A stretch of DNA of 7,828 nucleotides from an uncultured Prevotella sp. (GTDB lineage Bacteria > Bacteroidota > Bacteroidia > Bacteroidales > Bacteroidaceae). Where the stretch lies: contig CAKQFW010000095.1 in the NCBI GenBank assembly GCA_934230965.1, positions 1 to 7,828 of the forward strand. The letters run 5' to 3'. The notes under the pieces were generated by a model that was given only the letters and a program-made list of their open reading frames with translations, made no database searches and had not been told where the DNA came from. This document shows, piece by piece, positions 7,201-7,828 of the stretch (position 1 is its first letter; every line of letters begins with the position of its first letter). Made by a program: the position numbers and the translations under genes.

Positions 7201-7292
7201 GCTGCGCGACTGTCGGCGTTGGCCTCTTGTGCCATAACGGCCACAGGCGACCCCAGCATAGCAATGATGCTTGATGTCAAAAGTTTGTTCAT
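4209..7292 (-). CDS. Secreted golvesin-domain protein with split amidase_3-like fold ('xanthan lyase' type)
   Basis: A complete 1027-residue exported protein. A signal peptide covers residues 1-21 (probable cleavage at VMA|QE). The next ~120 residues are an N-terminal domain. Residues 150-212 (IAMWQSHG...ARWEW...PMLQNAGAIVMTPRERD) match the first half of zinc N-acetylmuramoyl-L-alanine amidases, with H158 and E170 as likely zinc ligands. Residues ~270-385 form a golvesin/Xly CBD-like insert (VNQ..GG.W..LGTF.F...ADAVRF). The amidase half resumes at ~430-620, with SFAFHSDAG (H495, third ligand) and VPAMLLELLSHEN (E578, catalytic Glu). A fibronectin III domain (~632-715) and a class I amidotransferase-like domain without an evident nucleophile (~722-1027) follow. 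These assignments rest on pattern reading. Such proteins are often named xanthan lyase, but nothing here shows lyase activity. Peptidoglycan amide cleavage is the better inference. It lies 17 bp downstream of the transglutaminase gene, in one operon. Confidence 0.85.
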   Translation of the reverse strand: MNKLLTSSIIAMLGSPVAVMAQEANADSRAAVAKVLNQHAIGVQTGTIKVDSMAVTADSVKFFATRNLTYLPIRQDNLAQIMADIKNVLPANCANKTIAIMADKKDVSTLIPRDMQSGKNRRPAFTNPATTPLVRNLDRPYTPSHGLDGKHIAMWQSHGLYYQQGLARWEWQRGRMFQSVEDKYTQSYVLPYVIPMLQNAGAIVMTPRERDTNPYEVVVDNDANMPVRQADGTVTKDHSIYAESNGAKAWQKGDGQGFAYLRPEYKDFENPFAEGTFRMADVVGKKAQESTISWTPDMPVDRKYAVYVSYKTLPNSASDARYTIYHKDGKTEFAVNQKMGGGTWIYLGTFAFDKGTKGKVVLSNLSKDKNTVVTADAVRFGGGMGNIARTADGNLIWPNSKKDRATEPKARNEYQPALKYPLETSGYPRYLEGARYFMQWAGVPDSIYSPSHGMDEYADDYKNRGVWVNWLAGGTKAVPDSPGLNIPIDLSFAFHSDAGTVYGDSIIGTLGIYDSHQYDGVFADGSSRAANHDLCDNVLSSICNDIRTLYEPKWTRRGMWDSRYFEAWAPRVPAMLLELLSHENFADMRYGLDPRFHFTVGRSVYKGILRFLSDEYGYDYVVQPLPVERFAAVLGEKGKVKLTWQPVDDPLEATAKAERYIVYKRIGNGDFDNGTIVKKNQYLCEVPADEVVSFKVAALNKGGESFPSEVLSVGFSSNASAKPVLVVNGFNRVGAPDDFRSNDDEQAGFLADDDNGVPYQEMISYVGKMKEFRRAIPWTDDDAAGYGDSYGNYEKLTIAGNTFDYPALHGRAIMKAGYSFVSTSSAALADAGVSTDAYCAIDVILGKQKQSKMGRIGAIKGFDFKTFTPEMQQILTDYCKAGGRVFASGSYVATDLFQHPLVKADDADKKFAREILKYEWRDDKAACEGGIKSVVSPLTAERTQYSYYNKPNEESYVVESPDAIVPADPAAYTCFRYSENNLPAGVVFGGNETDKWRTVVLGFPFESVKGEAQRDQMMQQILDYLVK

Positions 7293-7309
7293 ATCTTAAT
7301 CAATTTATT

Positions 7310-7828
7310 TTAAAGGTCAGTGCGTTCCAGCACTTCAAGATTCCATTTCCATTTATCAAAGTAAAGGTTTCCACCTTGCCATTCAACCTCTCCACGCTGG
7401 AAGTCGACCGTCTCGCTGCGCGGATACTGCTTAGCGGGATAGAGCGGACAACCAAAATCGTTGTTCACAATCATGCGGAACGAGTCGATGCCGCCAAGGA
7501 AGAAGAAGGTTTCTTTCTCGTTCTGGGCGTAGGCCGGTATGCCAAACGACATATCTACGGGCACCCATCCCAGGTCTTGAATATAAATCTCGCCCCAGTC
7601 GTGCAGGTTCTCGTCGCCTGGATGCAGCATGAAACCGCTCTGGAAGTGGCCCGGTATGCCGATCGAGCGGCAGAGGGTGAGGAAGAGCAGCGTTACCTGT
7701 CCGCAGTCGCCATGGTTATTGGCCAACACATATTCAGGAATATTGTCGATGGTAGAATATTCGCGTGCCGATGCCCAGGGGAAGTTTTCGTCTATCCACT
7801 TAAAGATGCGGCGAGCCTTGGCCAGCGG
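7310..7828 (-). CDS. Transglutaminase-like cysteine protein, 5' end beyond window
   Basis: The C-terminal 172 residues of a transglutaminase-superfamily protein. The frame stays open to the window edge, beginning PLAKARRIFKWIDENFPW. A GTG at 7729 falls mid-domain and is not the true start. The catalytic triad is visible in order: Cys in HGDCGQ (visible residue 42), His in LHDWGE (76) and Asp in VPVDMSFG (92). GIPGHF and the HxWGE context are typical of the core domain found in bacterial peptidases and peptide-processing enzymes. About 80 residues follow the core. The start, any signal peptide and the N-terminal domains are outside the window. It ends 17 bases before the amidase-like gene and reads in the same direction, so the two are probably co-transcribed. 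Substrate is unknown; peptide stems or dietary/host peptides are both reasonable. Confidence 0.9.
   Translation of the reverse strand, partial: PLAKARRIFKWIDENFPWASAREYSTIDNIPEYVLANNHGDCGQVTLLFLTLCRSIGIPGHFQSGFMLHPGDENLHDWGEIYIQDLGWVPVDMSFGIPAYAQNEKETFFFLGGIDSFRMIVNNDFGCPLYPAKQYPRSETVDFQRGEVEWQGGNLYFDKWKWNLEVLERTDL

Noticed and set aside
6315..7274. A 319-codon plus-strand open frame opposite the amidase-like gene.
   Set aside because: It is antisense to a gene with a clear signal peptide and domain motifs, and its product shows no recognisable family. It is a shadow of GC-rich codon use.

Overview
The window looks like chromosomal DNA from a member of the Bacteroidales, most likely Prevotella or a close relative. 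Three signs point that way. Candidate promoters carry the TAnnTTTG box typical of this phylum. Start codons lack an obvious Shine-Dalgarno sequence. The protein families are also typical: an AAA_14/DUF4143 ATPase, a lipoprotein with an acidic surface-export signal, and a golvesin-domain protein of the kind often labelled 'xanthan lyase'. The genus is an inference from style, not from a marker gene.

Layout. Positions 1-219 hold no convincing gene. They contain three TTTTTGCCC direct repeats at an exact 22-bp period, plus a degenerate fourth. An AraC-family regulator (220-1098, minus) follows. It is divergent from an AAA_14/DUF4143 ATPase (1482-2822, plus). The 383-bp region between them holds a recognisable promoter for each gene and, between the promoters, five copies of a 19-bp repeat at 32/33-bp spacing with alternating spacers. 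The ATPase ends at a hairpin terminator (2849-2915). A separate promoter then serves a 334-residue acidic lipoprotein (3070-4074) that contains ten consecutive Asp residues. A long, nearly perfect bidirectional hairpin (4114-4181) separates it from a convergent minus-strand operon. That operon enters from the right edge as a transglutaminase-like protein (5' end missing, 7310-7828). It continues after 17 bp into a 1027-residue secreted protein (4209-7292). I read this protein as an N-acetylmuramoyl-L-alanine amidase fold interrupted by a golvesin-like domain, followed by a fibronectin III domain and a C-terminal amidotransferase-like domain.

How the parts may work together. The transglutaminase/amidase pair probably acts outside the cytoplasm on peptidoglycan or peptide substrates; their co-transcription is strongly suggested by the 17-bp gap. 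The lipoprotein is probably surface exposed. The AraC regulator and the ATPase share a divergent control region in which the repeat array is the most unusual element. No RNA gene, CRISPR array, insertion sequence or complete novel system could be established. The repeat arrays around the AraC/ATPase pair and the split amidase are the best candidates for a second look.
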